This document shows positions 8,343 through 17,489 of a stretch of 64,000 nt of DNA, one piece after another. The stretch covers positions 1 to 64,000 of the forward strand of contig JALVYU010000031.1 in the NCBI GenBank assembly GCA_027022365.1. Direction: 5' to 3'. Each line of letters opens with the position of its first letter. Positions within the stretch are counted from its first letter, which is position 1. Source of the stretch: Desulfurococcales archaeon. GTDB lineage: Archaea; Thermoproteota; Thermoprotei_A; Sulfolobales; Desulfurococcaceae. The translations under genes were made by a program, and so were the position numbers. A model generated the notes under the pieces. The model was not told the origin of the DNA. It did no database searches and was given only the letters and a program-made list of their open reading frames with translations.

Positions 8343-9200
8343 TTATTTTTCAATAAATACATCGACAACAATCTGATAAGTCCTAGGCTTTACCGTCCTA
8401 ACTTTTCTGATAGTTCCAAAACTGTATTTCTTTACAAGCTCGCTGAGGGCATCCGCAACCATGTTCTTTGCCTTCTCGTAGGGATTCTCGCTCTTATCAG
8501 CCTCGATGTGTAGGTAGACATGAATCCATCCAGAACTACGAATAGCCATCACGGCGTATCTTAAATAATCCAGTGCCAGCTCCGGGTAGGGCATTAAAAC
8601 CCTGTCACTAGAGCTTTGAAGCTTCTCCATAATTACTTGGGCTGCATCGCCCAGGATCGGCTCTACAATGCCTTCTACCTTGTTTAGCCTCACGTTTTCA
8701 ACCATAAATCTGTACGCATCAGGATTAATGTCTATACTGTACACTTTTCTAGGCCTTGAAAGCTTAGCCGCTATAATGCTGAAAAACCCCGCCCCAGCAA
8801 ACATATTAGTAATCACCTCACCGGGTCTGACCAAACGCGCTATTCTACGATGTTCGTAATTAAGTGTTGGTGAGACGTAGACCCTAGTGATGTCGACTTT
8901 GAAGAGGCATCCGTGCTCTCGGTAAATAGTCTCACTCCTCTTCTCTCCTGCTAGATGGACATAAGGTCTCAGCCTATAAGGACCCGAAACTCCCGGTAGT
9001 CCTCCCCATACACTTCTAATATACTTGAACTCTTCTAGTATTCGCTCAGCCAATGGTTTTAGTTCCTCGGGCTCTAGCTCAAAAGGAATTCTTATAACGG
9101 CGATGTCGCCGATGATCTCTATTCTCCCCCAGATAAGTGAAGCCTTATCCTCTCCTAGGACCTCCCTGGCTATTTTCTTAAGGAACCTCCCACGGCTCAA
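8343..9200 (-). CDS. Trm5/Taw2-family tRNA(G37) methyl- or aminocarboxypropyl-transferase
   Basis: A 285-residue class I SAM-dependent enzyme of the Trm5 group, acting on G37 or a wyosine intermediate of tRNA. It shows the family run: SPTLNYEHRRIARLV before motif I, TNMFAGAGFFSIIAA (SAM-binding motif I), YSIDINPDAY (motif II acidic residue), and DRVLMPYPELALDYL at motif IV, where classical Trm5 has a form like DRVVMNLP. The MPYPE variant leaves open whether it makes m1G37 (Trm5) or transfers an aminocarboxypropyl group (Taw2). The N-terminal D1 domain is short. It is followed downstream by nothing co-directional, so it ends the minus-strand run from asnS. Confidence 0.85.
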   Translation of the reverse strand: MSRGRFLKKIAREVLGEDKASLIWGRIEIIGDIAVIRIPFELEPEELKPLAERILEEFKYIRSVWGGLPGVSGPYRLRPYVHLAGEKRSETIYREHGCLFKVDITRVYVSPTLNYEHRRIARLVRPGEVITNMFAGAGFFSIIAAKLSRPRKVYSIDINPDAYRFMVENVRLNKVEGIVEPILGDAAQVIMEKLQSSSDRVLMPYPELALDYLRYAVMAIRSSGWIHVYLHIEADKSENPYEKAKNMVADALSELVKKYSFGTIRKVRTVKPRTYQIVVDVFIEK

Positions 9201-9207
9201 GGATTCA

Positions 9208-9936
9208 TTACCTCTCTATCGTTAGGTTTACTGCAGGAACTATTGCTAGTCCAGCCGCTACGTCTAGATCTAGGAGGGAAGAGTCCTCATACGCGCGAGA
9301 CTCTAAATAGAGGAACAGGTTGTCTATATAGACCATAAACTTCTTTCCTGAATCACACTTGATCCTCCAATACCTCTTAGCATCAGTGGCGCATTTCGTT
9401 TTTGCTTCATTCAAAACATTTTCTCTATTGGGTAGGTTTCTCTGCTTTAGGGACTCGAGTATTCTTGCTGCTCTCGAGATGGAGTACTCGTACATATCGA
9501 GGATGGTATAGTCTGCTATTCTCAAGTGAAGCTTCCAGTCTTTGTTATCAAGTTCTTTACAAACATATATCGATTCAACAGCGTATTTTTCAAGAATGGA
9601 GAAGTGCTTCGGTGAAAGAAGAAGTAATGGGGAGATATAGGCCGAGGAAAATACTAGTGCTTCTCCCAGTATTTTCGAGCCCAGAAACTTTCCTAGTTTC
9701 TCGGATAGTCTCTCTAGAACTTTGACCGGATAGTAGAGGGGGCGGAAGGGCTTTCCATCGATCTTATCCTTAAAATAGTCTTTCCCGGCTTCCAGTAGAC
9801 TTGGCGGTACACCGATGTTTCGGTATCGGAACCTCTTAGTCAACCAGTTGATCCTATCCATGGCAACTGGATCGCCGGGCTCAAATGCCACAACCCCTCT
9901 GAGATTCTTAACTATCATTGCATATCTGTAGAACAA
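9208..9936 (-). CDS. uncharacterised conserved-looking protein
   Basis: Unrecognised 242-residue soluble protein. It is rich in charged and aromatic residues, with a helical middle (LRIADYTILDMYEYSISRAARILESL) and a short hydrophobic stretch (FSSAYISPLLLLSP) too polar in context to be a clear membrane anchor. TTG 9936 is preferred as start because GGTGG lies 7 nt upstream and overlaps the stop codon of the endonuclease III gene, giving translational coupling; ATG 9918 is the alternative. It sits between nth and the Trm5-type gene on the same strand with gaps of 2 and 7 bp, so it is in an operon with them. Confidence 0.6.
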   Translation of the reverse strand: MFYRYAMIVKNLRGVVAFEPGDPVAMDRINWLTKRFRYRNIGVPPSLLEAGKDYFKDKIDGKPFRPLYYPVKVLERLSEKLGKFLGSKILGEALVFSSAYISPLLLLSPKHFSILEKYAVESIYVCKELDNKDWKLHLRIADYTILDMYEYSISRAARILESLKQRNLPNRENVLNEAKTKCATDAKRYWRIKCDSGKKFMVYIDNLFLYLESRAYEDSSLLDLDVAAGLAIVPAVNLTIER

Positions 9937-9938
9937 AG

Positions 9939-10625
9939 CTAGCCACCTTTCTCCGATCTATAATATTCGCAATAATCTCTGATAGGGCATTCGCCACACT
10001 TTGACGTCCTGGCCTTACATGTCCTCCGCCCATGTGTTATGAGGAGAAGATGAGCGTAGAGATACTTATCTCGGGGGAGATTCTTCATCCACCAGTCCGA
10101 GATAGTCCTATAGTTCTTGGACTTAACTACTCCTAGTCTCAACGATATTCTCCGTATATGAGTATCTACAGCAAATACTGGTTTTCCGAAATATTGATTG
10201 AGGATCACATCGGCAGACTTGATCCCGATTCCTGGCAGGCTCATCAATAAGTCTCTGGCCTTCTCAGGATCGGATGCTTTTATTTTATCGATCAACTCCT
10301 TAGCGAAATTTTCCTTGCAGAATAGATTGGCGAGGGCAAGTATTTTCTTGGCTCGTTGCCTGTACATTCCCGCGGGTTTTATCAGTTCTTCGATCTGCTC
10401 CGGAGAAGCCTCCTTGATCATACATGGATTCAAAGGATCCCCAAATGCTTTCCTAAGATTATGTAAGGCTCTTATTGCGTTCTTATCGCTCGTGTTCTGG
10501 CTTAGGAGGACTCCTATGATCATGTCAAATAATGGTCTTCCTTTAACCTTGTTTACAATGAATTCCTCCGGGTTAATCCTGTATTTTCTTGATAAAAGAT
10601 CTATTATCTTCTTCGCTCTGTTCAA
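9939..10625 (-). CDS. nth: endonuclease III (DNA glycosylase/AP lyase)
   Basis: Removes oxidised pyrimidines from DNA and cleaves the abasic site. The helix-hairpin-helix motif LPGIGIKSADVIL carries the catalytic lysine, and VDTHIRRISLRLG carries the catalytic aspartate. A C-terminal 4Fe-4S loop is present as C-x6-C-x2-C-x5-C (CKARTSKCGECPIRDYC). The open frame extends to 10688, overlapping asnS by 47 bp. TTG 10625 is a better start: GGTGAAC lies 5 nt upstream, the overlap with asnS disappears, and the 228-residue product beginning MNRAKKIIDLL matches family length. Confidence 0.9.
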   Translation of the reverse strand: MNRAKKIIDLLSRKYRINPEEFIVNKVKGRPLFDMIIGVLLSQNTSDKNAIRALHNLRKAFGDPLNPCMIKEASPEQIEELIKPAGMYRQRAKKILALANLFCKENFAKELIDKIKASDPEKARDLLMSLPGIGIKSADVILNQYFGKPVFAVDTHIRRISLRLGVVKSKNYRTISDWWMKNLPRDKYLYAHLLLITHGRRTCKARTSKCGECPIRDYCEYYRSEKGG

Positions 10626-10641
10626 AGAATGTTCACCAGTG

Positions 10642-11955
10642 TTATGGATATATCCTGCCCCTGAACCTCGGGAACGGGATCGCGTCACGGATATGGTCGA
10701 GACCCGCTATCCACATGACCAGTCTCTCGATGCCTAGGCCGAACCCGCTGTGGGGTACACTCCCGTACTTCCTCAGATCAAGGTACCACGTATAGTCCTC
10801 GGGGTTGAGTCCCTGCTCCTTGATCTTCTCTAGAAGCCTGTTGTAATCGTCTTCACGTTCACTACCACCGATTATCTCGCCGTATCCCTCGGGAGCTAAT
10901 AGGTCGAATCCAAGCACCGTTCTCGGATCACCTGGAGTTAGCTTCATATAGAAGCTCTTGATATCCTTAGGGAAATGCGTTACGAAGAATGGTCTGTCAA
11001 ATTCTTGTGTTAATATTCTTTCCTCGTCAGCGCCCAGGTCATCACCCCACTCGATATTCACGCCTTTACGCTGGAGAATCTCGATAGCTTCGTCGTATTT
11101 TATCCTAGGATAAGGAACCTCTACTGCTCTCTTCAGCGCATTTATGTCGCGTCCAAGAAACTCTAGCTGGGATCTACAGTTCTCCAGCACTTTCTCTACG
11201 ATATAGGATACTAGTTCCTCCGCAACGCGCATCATGCCCTCCATGTTATACCATGCAGCCTCTGCCTCGAGGTGCCAATATTCGGCCAGGTGGCGCCTAG
11301 TACGGGATTTCTCGGCACGGAAGCTCGGCGTTAGGCTCCACACTTTCTCCAGGGAGAATATAAGTGCTTCGAGGTAGAGCTGGGCGCTCTGGCTTAGATA
11401 CGCTTTTTTCTCGAAGTACTTGACAGGAAATAGCGTTGCTCCGCCCTCGACAGCTGAAGCTGTCAGTATTGGCGGTGTAACTTCCCACCAGTCGTTCTCT
11501 ATGAAATAGCCGCGGCCAGCTTTGAGTACGTGGTGCTTTATCTTCATGATCTCTGTTAGTCTCCTGCTCCTGATCCACAGGTGCCTATTGTCGAGCAAGT
11601 ACTCGATTCCTTCACCACCCTTTATCGGGAAATCCCTACTATACCCCACGATATCGATCTCTTCCACGTGGACTTCGTAGCCCGTAGGTGCCCTCGGTTG
11701 TTTAACTACTTTGCCCTTAAGCACTATGCTTGCTTCCAGCCCTATGTCCTTGAACTCCCTTACTTTCTCTTCGCCTACGTCACGTTTATCGGCAACTACT
11801 TGTATGATCCCCGAGCTGTCCCTGAGAACTATGAATGCTTTTCCGCCTATAACTCTCCTCCTATATATCCATCCACGTAGACATACGGTCTTGCCGACAT
11901 ATTTGTCCGAGCTGATCTCCGAGGCTTTGCTCCATTCTGTACAGGTGATCGGCAC
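10642..11955 (-). CDS. asnS: asparaginyl-tRNA synthetase
   Basis: Class IIb aminoacyl-tRNA synthetase charging tRNA-Asn. An N-terminal OB anticodon-binding domain (VCLRGWIYRRRVIGGKAFIVLR) is followed by the class II core: motif 2 (TPSFRAEKSRTRRHLAEYWHLEAE) and motif 3 (HSGFGLGIERLVMWIAGLDHIRDAIPFPR). EYWHLEAE and GLDHIRDAIPFPR are of the AsnS type, not AspS. The raw frame runs to 12024, but GTG 11955, with GAGGTG ending 10 bases upstream, gives 437 residues, as expected. It precedes nth on the same strand. Confidence 0.9.
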   Translation of the reverse strand: MPITCTEWSKASEISSDKYVGKTVCLRGWIYRRRVIGGKAFIVLRDSSGIIQVVADKRDVGEEKVREFKDIGLEASIVLKGKVVKQPRAPTGYEVHVEEIDIVGYSRDFPIKGGEGIEYLLDNRHLWIRSRRLTEIMKIKHHVLKAGRGYFIENDWWEVTPPILTASAVEGGATLFPVKYFEKKAYLSQSAQLYLEALIFSLEKVWSLTPSFRAEKSRTRRHLAEYWHLEAEAAWYNMEGMMRVAEELVSYIVEKVLENCRSQLEFLGRDINALKRAVEVPYPRIKYDEAIEILQRKGVNIEWGDDLGADEERILTQEFDRPFFVTHFPKDIKSFYMKLTPGDPRTVLGFDLLAPEGYGEIIGGSEREDDYNRLLEKIKEQGLNPEDYTWYLDLRKYGSVPHSGFGLGIERLVMWIAGLDHIRDAIPFPRFRGRIYP

Positions 11956-12075
11956 TATGACGTACACCTCAAGATTATTGTAACTGGTTTTATTGTAGAA
12001 TAGAATTATGTGCTTATACCGCATATAGGTTTTTCAGACCACTAACAAAGAACTAATAATGCATAGCTGTAATGG

Positions 12076-12642
12076 TTATGGTAATGGTCTAGCCATAACG
12101 TACGCATCTTCGCCGTCGAGATAATACCTATGAGCGATCTTAACCACTATGTATCCTAGCTTCTCATAGAGATTAATGGCAGGCTTATTAGTTACTCTGA
12201 CTTCAAGATATGTTTCTTCACAACCATAAGACTCGTAGAGGCCCTTCAGTGCGTAAGCCATGAGAGCGTATCCTAGACCCCTCCTCCTATGGCCATCCAT
12301 AACGGCTATGCTAACAATGTGGCCGCTCTTCACCATGAAGTGTTTAAAGAAACCCGGTTTTCTCTCAACTCGGCACATGATGTAGCCGACAACAACACCA
12401 TCAGGAGATTCTGCAACATAGAATGCATCCCTGTACCTTTCCCATAAGTCGTGGAAGAAGTAGGGAGGATAGTTTTCTGGGAGAGAAAGCCTATTTATCT
12501 CCATTACTCTCCCAAGATCTTTTCCCTCAGCCCTCCTTATCTTGTATCCTGGAGCCTTTTCCTTAAGCATGATGTTAGCCAGTCTATATATATCGTCGAC
12601 GCTGGGAAGATCGTTAGGAGGCTTAGGTTTCTTAAACACCAA
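12076..12642 (-). CDS. GNAT N-terminal acetyltransferase, Ard1/RimI type
   Basis: A 188-residue GNAT-family enzyme predicted to acetylate protein N-termini co-translationally, as Sulfolobus Ard1 does. The acetyl-CoA-binding signature appears as IVSIAVMDGHRRRGLGYALMAYAL (R-R-G-L-G at about residue 120), followed by ETYLEVRVTNKPAINLYEKLGYI, the conserved strand-helix that contacts the peptide. The N-terminal 35 residues are an extra extension also seen in crenarchaeal Ard1. The start is TTG 12642 or the adjacent GTG 12639, behind GGTGAT. It is a single-gene unit. Confidence 0.85.
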   Translation of the reverse strand: MVFKKPKPPNDLPSVDDIYRLANIMLKEKAPGYKIRRAEGKDLGRVMEINRLSLPENYPPYFFHDLWERYRDAFYVAESPDGVVVGYIMCRVERKPGFFKHFMVKSGHIVSIAVMDGHRRRGLGYALMAYALKGLYESYGCEETYLEVRVTNKPAINLYEKLGYIVVKIAHRYYLDGEDAYVMARPLP

Positions 12643-12778
12643 TCAGTATCACCACAATCTAAGCCCTTAAGCGATTATCTGATTTTAAACATATGTGCCG
12701 GAAAGAATTAAAACACCTGCTCTTCGAGGCAATACTAAAAACTCGTCGTAGAGGATACTATTGTGTTAGGTGAAAAAG

Positions 12779-14020
12779 GTGGAAAAAATTTCTCGTAAAT
12801 ACATTTTCTCCGGGCTGAGAGACAAGAAGATAATTATAGGGCTAACTGCGAGCTCCGCAATATATAGGTCGATCGATCTTGCCCGTGAGCTCATAAGACA
12901 TGGGGCAGAAGTAGTTTTCACTGCGACTGAGGATACAAGAAAATTTATCGGTGAGACTCTCCTAGAGTGGGCCGTAGGCTCCAAACCGATCTATGAAGCA
13001 ACCGGGAGAGCAGAGCACATTGAGCTGGCAGAATGGGCTGACGCGATGCTGGTTGCCCCGGCTACACTGGCAACTATGTCGAGAATAGCATATGGGATCA
13101 CAGAAGACATAGTTAGCCTAACCGCTACGACTATGCTCGGCTCCGGCAAGAAACTCATAGTAGTGCCGACAATGAATGCTAAGCTATACAATTCACCACA
13201 GTATCGGAGAATCGTAGAAACGCTTAAATCACTGGGTGTCTTCGTAGCACCACCCTATATCTCTGAAGGAAAAGTCAAGTTTCCACCCCTTAGGGATCTT
13301 ATACATCTCGTAGATGCTCTGATCAATAGAGGCAGAGATCTAGAGGGAATTAATGCCTTAATTACAGGAGGTGCAACAAGGGAATACATAGATCCAGTCA
13401 GGATAATAAGTAATCCAAGCAGTGGTTTAATGGGGGTTCTACTAGCCCTTGAAATGGGGGCACGTGGAGCATTTGTCGACCTAGTACTAGGAGTCTCGTC
13501 CCATCCCCCGCCCTACTATGTAGCTGTTCATAGATGCGAAACAACTATCGAGATGATAAACGTTGTCAGGAAGCTGAGCCAGAGTAAAAGATATGATGTG
13601 GCAGTCTTTGCAGCAGCGCCCTGTGATTTCAAGCCCTTGATCAAGACTAGGGATAAAATAGACACTCATGGCGTTAGCGTGTTGAATCTGAGGATAAAGG
13701 TCAACCCCAAAGTAGTCAATGCGATCCCGCGTACAAAGAGACCTCGGCTCAAGATAATATTCGCGGCTGAGACGGTTTCCGACGAGGCAACATTGATCGA
13801 GAAAGCTGTGAGGAAGCTCGAAATCTATGACGCGGATATGGTGGTGGCAAACATTGTTGGAAAAGGATTACCGGGATTCTCATCAGAGCTCATAACAGCG
13901 TGTATAGTAACGAGAAATGAACATGTATGTCTGGGAACTATAGGTAAGAACATACTGGCGCGGAGGATAGCAGATGAAATATCCCGGCTCATTAAAGGAG
14001 GAACCCCGGGTACTGGTTAA
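12779..14020 (+). CDS. coaBC: bifunctional phosphopantothenoylcysteine decarboxylase/synthetase CoaBC
   Basis: Joins cysteine to 4'-phosphopantothenate and decarboxylates the product to phosphopantetheine. The N-terminal flavoprotein half shows GLTASSAIYRSIDLARELIRHG, the catalytic histidine in RAEHIELAEWADAM, and PTMNAKLYNSP. The C-terminal synthetase half begins ALITGGATREYIDPVRIISNPSSG and includes FAAAPCDFKP. Where E. coli Dfp has a cysteine-containing ACGD loop that closes over the substrate, this protein reads APPYISEGKVKF, so that cysteine is absent from the expected place. GTG 12779 has GGTGA 5 nt upstream; the in-frame GTG at 12770 is less well placed. First gene of the plus-strand CoA operon, overlapping pantoate kinase by 47 bp. 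Confidence 0.92.
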   Translation: MEKISRKYIFSGLRDKKIIIGLTASSAIYRSIDLARELIRHGAEVVFTATEDTRKFIGETLLEWAVGSKPIYEATGRAEHIELAEWADAMLVAPATLATMSRIAYGITEDIVSLTATTMLGSGKKLIVVPTMNAKLYNSPQYRRIVETLKSLGVFVAPPYISEGKVKFPPLRDLIHLVDALINRGRDLEGINALITGGATREYIDPVRIISNPSSGLMGVLLALEMGARGAFVDLVLGVSSHPPPYYVAVHRCETTIEMINVVRKLSQSKRYDVAVFAAAPCDFKPLIKTRDKIDTHGVSVLNLRIKVNPKVVNAIPRTKRPRLKIIFAAETVSDEATLIEKAVRKLEIYDADMVVANIVGKGLPGFSSELITACIVTRNEHVCLGTIGKNILARRIADEISRLIKGGTPGTG

Positions 14021-14918
14021 GGTACCACTACATGTTTCCGGAATATGGTTTCCGGTGATGAAATGCAACCTCATAAGCTCTGGTAGCCTTGGTGCTGGGG
14101 TTAACCTCGATATATGGCTTTCTGCAAAATTAAACTCATCCCAAAAATCTCCTTTGCTCATTAATGGCCAGGAATATTTCATGGAACACTACAGCTATAT
14201 ACTAAGGAGAACAGGCGTTAAGCCCATAAAGATATTGATCGAGTCGCCTATCAGGCCGGGAGCAGGATTCGCTGTATCAGCTGCATCATCAATAGCTGTC
14301 TCTCTCGTACTACAATTGGTTTCAAGCACTAGGAAAACAGTGGAGAAAATGCTTTGGCCTGCCCATGAAGCGGAGATAATGATGTCTACGGGTCTCGGAG
14401 ATGTTCTCGCAGAATATTTTGGTGGCGCGGAGATCAGGGTGAGGCCCGGTGCACCGGGTATAGGTATGGTTGAACACATACCTTTCGATGATAGTTTACG
14501 AGTAGTTGTGGCGGATATCGGGGCGAGTCTTGGTACGCCTAGAATGCTCGCCGAAATAGGTGATGCCGAGTATGGTTTTGCAAGAGAGCTATATAGCCGC
14601 TTAGTTAGAGAACCAGGTATTGAGGTTCTATTCACGTACTCCAATATGTTCACAAGAAAAATATTCGACTATAGCTCAGTGGATAAGCTTTTGCTTCCGA
14701 TCAAGAACCTCGTGCTCGGATATTATCTCAAAAAATCAGCACTTGTAATACTAGTTGATAAACAAGAGGCCAGAGAAGTTAATGAATATCTCTCCTCAAA
14801 AGGCTTGAAATCCATAATAACAAGAATAAGCATGGAGGGAATAAAGATTGTATATACCCGAGAATCACCCGAGAAGAGAGAGCCTATTAATAAGAGAGAA
14901 AATAGTCGAGGGCTTTAA
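13974..14918 (+). CDS. pantoate kinase (GHMP family)
   Basis: Archaeal pantoate kinase phosphorylates pantoate with ATP to 4-phosphopantoate, replacing the bacterial pantothenate kinase order. The product shows an N-terminal substrate strand (PLHVSGIW), the GHMP ATP loop [17 protein letters not shown], and the pantoate-kinase motif [24 protein letters not shown]. The frame opens at ATG 13974 inside coaBC; the homologous part begins about 11 codons later at RVLVKVP, where AAGGAGGA (13996-14003) lies upstream but no standard start codon follows, so the start is uncertain. It is placed between coaBC and the phosphopantothenate synthetase gene, the two enzymes that act after it. Confidence 0.9.
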   Translation: MKYPGSLKEEPRVLVKVPLHVSGIWFPVMKCNLISSGSLGAGVNLDIWLSAKLNSSQKSPLLINGQEYFMEHYSYILRRTGVKPIKILIESPIRPGAGFAVSAASSIAVSLVLQLVSSTRKTVEKMLWPAHEAEIMMSTGLGDVLAEYFGGAEIRVRPGAPGIGMVEHIPFDDSLRVVVADIGASLGTPRMLAEIGDAEYGFARELYSRLVREPGIEVLFTYSNMFTRKIFDYSSVDKLLLPIKNLVLGYYLKKSALVILVDKQEAREVNEYLSSKGLKSIITRISMEGIKIVYTRESPEKREPINKRENSRGL

Positions 14919-15621
14919 GCGAGGCCTCGTGGTGCCAGAGGGCCTCATAGCTCATGGACGGGGCGAGTGCTTCGACTACCTAATAGGAGAGAAAACACAG
15001 TACTTCGCAGAAGAGGCCATAAGGGCTGCGGCTGCATACCTTCTGCTAGCAAAGCACCCGGTCATATCAGTTAATGGTAATACAGCCGCACTCGTTCCAG
15101 ATCATGTAGTTAGACTTGCTGATGAAATAGGTGGATATATTGAGGTAAACCTGTTCTACAGGACGAGAGATAGAGAAGAAGCTATAGCCTCCTGGCTGAA
15201 ACAGCATGGCGCCAAAGAAGTACTCGGCGTAGGAGATGATGCATCAGCAACTATTCCAGAACTGTTCAGTGAGAGAAGAAGAGTAAGTCCAAGGGGAATA
15301 CTTAAGGCGGACGTCGTACTCGTGCCCTTAGAAGACGGTGATAGAACAGAGGCTCTTAGAAAGATCGGGAAGACCGTGATCACCATAGACTTGAACCCGT
15401 TATCCAGGACTGCACGAGCAGCCAATGTGACCATTGTGGACAATATTGTAAGAGCAATGCCTAGACTAGTAGATACCGTCAGGAAACTGAAGAGTAAACC
15501 TAAGGCAGAGCTTAGGGGAATAATAACTAATTATGATAACAACAAGATACTGAGCGAGGCTTTGAAATTCATAAGGAGACGACTAAACGAGCTAGCCAGA
15601 ACTAAGCTAACACTATTCTAA
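14848..15621 (+). CDS. 4-phosphopantoate-beta-alanine ligase (phosphopantothenate synthetase)
   Basis: Condenses 4-phosphopantoate with beta-alanine to 4'-phosphopantothenate, the archaea-specific step that replaces bacterial PanC. The 257-residue protein matches the DUF137 family signature: [20 protein letters not shown], then [15 protein letters not shown], then the Rossmann-like [19 protein letters not shown]. The TTG start at 14848 is supported by GGAGGGA (14834-14840) 7 nt upstream, and it overlaps pantoate kinase by 71 bp, so translation is coupled. Last gene of the coaBC operon. Confidence 0.93.
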   Translation: MYIPENHPRRESLLIREKIVEGFKRGLVVPEGLIAHGRGECFDYLIGEKTQYFAEEAIRAAAAYLLLAKHPVISVNGNTAALVPDHVVRLADEIGGYIEVNLFYRTRDREEAIASWLKQHGAKEVLGVGDDASATIPELFSERRRVSPRGILKADVVLVPLEDGDRTEALRKIGKTVITIDLNPLSRTARAANVTIVDNIVRAMPRLVDTVRKLKSKPKAELRGIITNYDNNKILSEALKFIRRRLNELARTKLTLF

Positions 15622-15687
15622 TTTTGCTTACTAAGCGTTCCTTAGGTCATCATAGGATCTATATTTTCACTAAACCATCCTAAGACA

Positions 15688-16533
15688 TCAAGAAGACGGA
15701 AACAGTCTTTTGACAAGCTCCTTATAATCTTTATCTTTCATATGAAAATAATGTTCCTCAGCTGGAAATACGGAGTTCCTTACATCATCAACATATCTTT
15801 TTACAGCATTAACAACTATACTTCTTAGATCAGCGTATTTTTTAGCAAATGGTGGGATCTCCCTGTTTATGCCCAATAGATCGTGTAGTACGAGAACCTG
15901 GCCATCACAGTAGGGCCCGCTGCCAATACAAATTGTCGGGACGCTAACCTCCTCGGTAATAATTTTTGCTACCTCGGCGGCTGTGTACTCAATGACTATC
16001 GCAAATACTCCAGCCTCTTCCAGTGCTTTTGCGTCCTCGATGATCTTTTCCGCCTCTACGATCTTTTTTCCTCTCCTCCTATAGCCGCCCAATACTAGGT
16101 ATCTCTGGGGAGTTAGACCGATATGGCCCATAACAGGTATACCGGCTTTCATCATCGCCTTTATTTTATCGGCTTGCTCGGCTCCCCCCTCTAGCTTAAC
16201 AGCATCAGCTCCCGCCTTGAGCATTAACCCGGCATTCCTAATAGCTTCCTCCGTACTGACTTCATAGCTAAGGAACGGCATATCGCCGATGACAAGAGCT
16301 CTGGGCTTAGCTCTCGCAACGCTGGATACGTGGAGAAGCATTGTATCCATATCTATGGGTAGAGTGGAGGATAATCCATGTACAACCATGGCGGCGCTAT
16401 CTCCAACGAGAATGGCATCAACGCCTGCCTCATCAACAAGTCTGGCGAATGCATAGTCATAGGCTGTAATCATAACTATTTTCTCTTTACCTTTCTTCTT
16501 GATGAGATCCCTCACAGTGATCTTGTCACGCAT
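15688..16533 (-). CDS. panB: 3-methyl-2-oxobutanoate hydroxymethyltransferase
   Basis: Makes ketopantoate from alpha-ketoisovalerate and methylenetetrahydrofolate (in archaea, probably a pterin C1 carrier). The 281-residue protein shows the PanB barrel landmarks: MITAYDYAFARLVDEAGVDAILVGDSAAMVVHG, GADAVKLEGG, MGHIGLTPQ and the Mg-binding IGSGPYCDGQVLVLHDLLG. Third gene of the minus-strand unit HTH-ThiN regulator, panE, panB, it converges on the plus-strand CoA operon. The two units together cover the pathway from ketoisovalerate to phosphopantetheine. Confidence 0.95.
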   Translation of the reverse strand: MRDKITVRDLIKKKGKEKIVMITAYDYAFARLVDEAGVDAILVGDSAAMVVHGLSSTLPIDMDTMLLHVSSVARAKPRALVIGDMPFLSYEVSTEEAIRNAGLMLKAGADAVKLEGGAEQADKIKAMMKAGIPVMGHIGLTPQRYLVLGGYRRRGKKIVEAEKIIEDAKALEEAGVFAIVIEYTAAEVAKIITEEVSVPTICIGSGPYCDGQVLVLHDLLGINREIPPFAKKYADLRSIVVNAVKRYVDDVRNSVFPAEEHYFHMKDKDYKELVKRLFPSS

Positions 16534-16575
16534 GCTATTGCACCGTTTTCCTTGCTGATTATACTCCTGTATAAA

Positions 16576-17481
16576 TCAGGATAAAATCCCTGCCTCGATC
16601 AAGTGGACTATCAACGTTATGATCTTATTGACGCCATCGCCGATGATCCTTGCAACGTACCCATTGATATAATCGATCTCGGTAGGCCTCCTTGAGAGCA
16701 AGTCTTGCGCCATACTGCTATAGTTGTTCATAGTAGAATACGCAATCCTCTTGACGAGTCTTAATAGCCTCTCCTTATCCAGGGAAATGCCTTGCTTGCT
16801 CGCTGCTTCCACTACTTCATCAAGAATCAGTGAGGCGAGCTCAAGTCCTTCCCGGGTCAAAACGATTTTATTAGGGGCACGCGCGATAGCTGTTATGGGA
16901 TTAATAACGCTATTAACACCTAGTTTAAGCCATCGGTAAAACATGATCTTATCCGTAACCCTGACATCACAACCTCCTCGCCTTAGAATACTTGCTATCT
17001 CGAAGACATCGCGATAAATCCCTTTCTCTCTGCCAATAAATACGGGGCCGGGTCCACGTAGTTCCACGGTGTACCTGTTAAGCCTGTATGCACCGAAGTA
17101 TACAGCGCCGAAAATAGTGTTTGTCTTCGAGACTTTCTCCCAGACGAGTTCTTGGCCGCCGAACCCGTTTTGAAGCATAACTATAGATGTACTGTTGCTA
17201 ATGATCTTTCTTAGTAGTCCGAGAGTGCTCTCTACCTGGTGCGATTTAACACAGTTAAACACTACATCATAGATTCCGTTCGGCGAACTAGACAGATAGG
17301 GAGATACAGGAACAAGGTATTTTTCACCATCTATCACTACGTTGATGCCTTTGTTCTTCTTAACAGCGTCAACGCTTTCTCTGCTACCATAGTAGACGTC
17401 TATTTCGCTTACACCGCCCCTAAACGAGTAGTACGCTATTATGCCTCCTACCGCACCGCCCCCAATTATGGCTACCCGCAT
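16576..17481 (-). CDS. panE: 2-dehydropantoate 2-reductase
   Basis: Reduces ketopantoate to pantoate with NAD(P)H. The N-terminal Rossmann motif is VAIIGGGAVGGIIAYY; VVFNCVKSHQVESTL and SIVMLQNGFGGQELV match the ketopantoate-reductase core, and RWLKLGVNSVINPITAIARAPN carries the conserved lysine and asparagine of the C-terminal helical domain. Its length of 301 residues is usual. AGGGGA lies 6 nt before the ATG and overlaps the stop region of the regulator gene upstream, so it is translated from the same mRNA; panB follows after 42 bp. Confidence 0.93.
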   Translation of the reverse strand: MRVAIIGGGAVGGIIAYYSFRGGVSEIDVYYGSRESVDAVKKNKGINVVIDGEKYLVPVSPYLSSSPNGIYDVVFNCVKSHQVESTLGLLRKIISNSTSIVMLQNGFGGQELVWEKVSKTNTIFGAVYFGAYRLNRYTVELRGPGPVFIGREKGIYRDVFEIASILRRGGCDVRVTDKIMFYRWLKLGVNSVINPITAIARAPNKIVLTREGLELASLILDEVVEAASKQGISLDKERLLRLVKRIAYSTMNNYSSMAQDLLSRRPTEIDYINGYVARIIGDGVNKIITLIVHLIEAGILS

Positions 17482-17489
17482 AAAATCCC

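Noticed and set aside
10626-10688. Upstream extension of the endonuclease III gene overlapping asnS by 47 bp
   Set aside because: TTG 10625 has a GGTGAAC ribosome site at good spacing, and the extension (MTRSRSRGSGAG...) is not domain-like; it reads the end of asnS in another frame.
11956-12024. N-terminal extension of asnS (MRYKHIILFYNK...)
   Set aside because: A GAGGTG site precedes GTG 11955, and AsnS proteins start close to PITCTEW; the extension lies in AT-rich promoter-like sequence.
15640-15690. Operator or terminator formed by CTTAGG ... CCTAAG between the two CoA units
   Set aside because: Arms are only 6 bp with a long spacer and no T tract; it could be chance.
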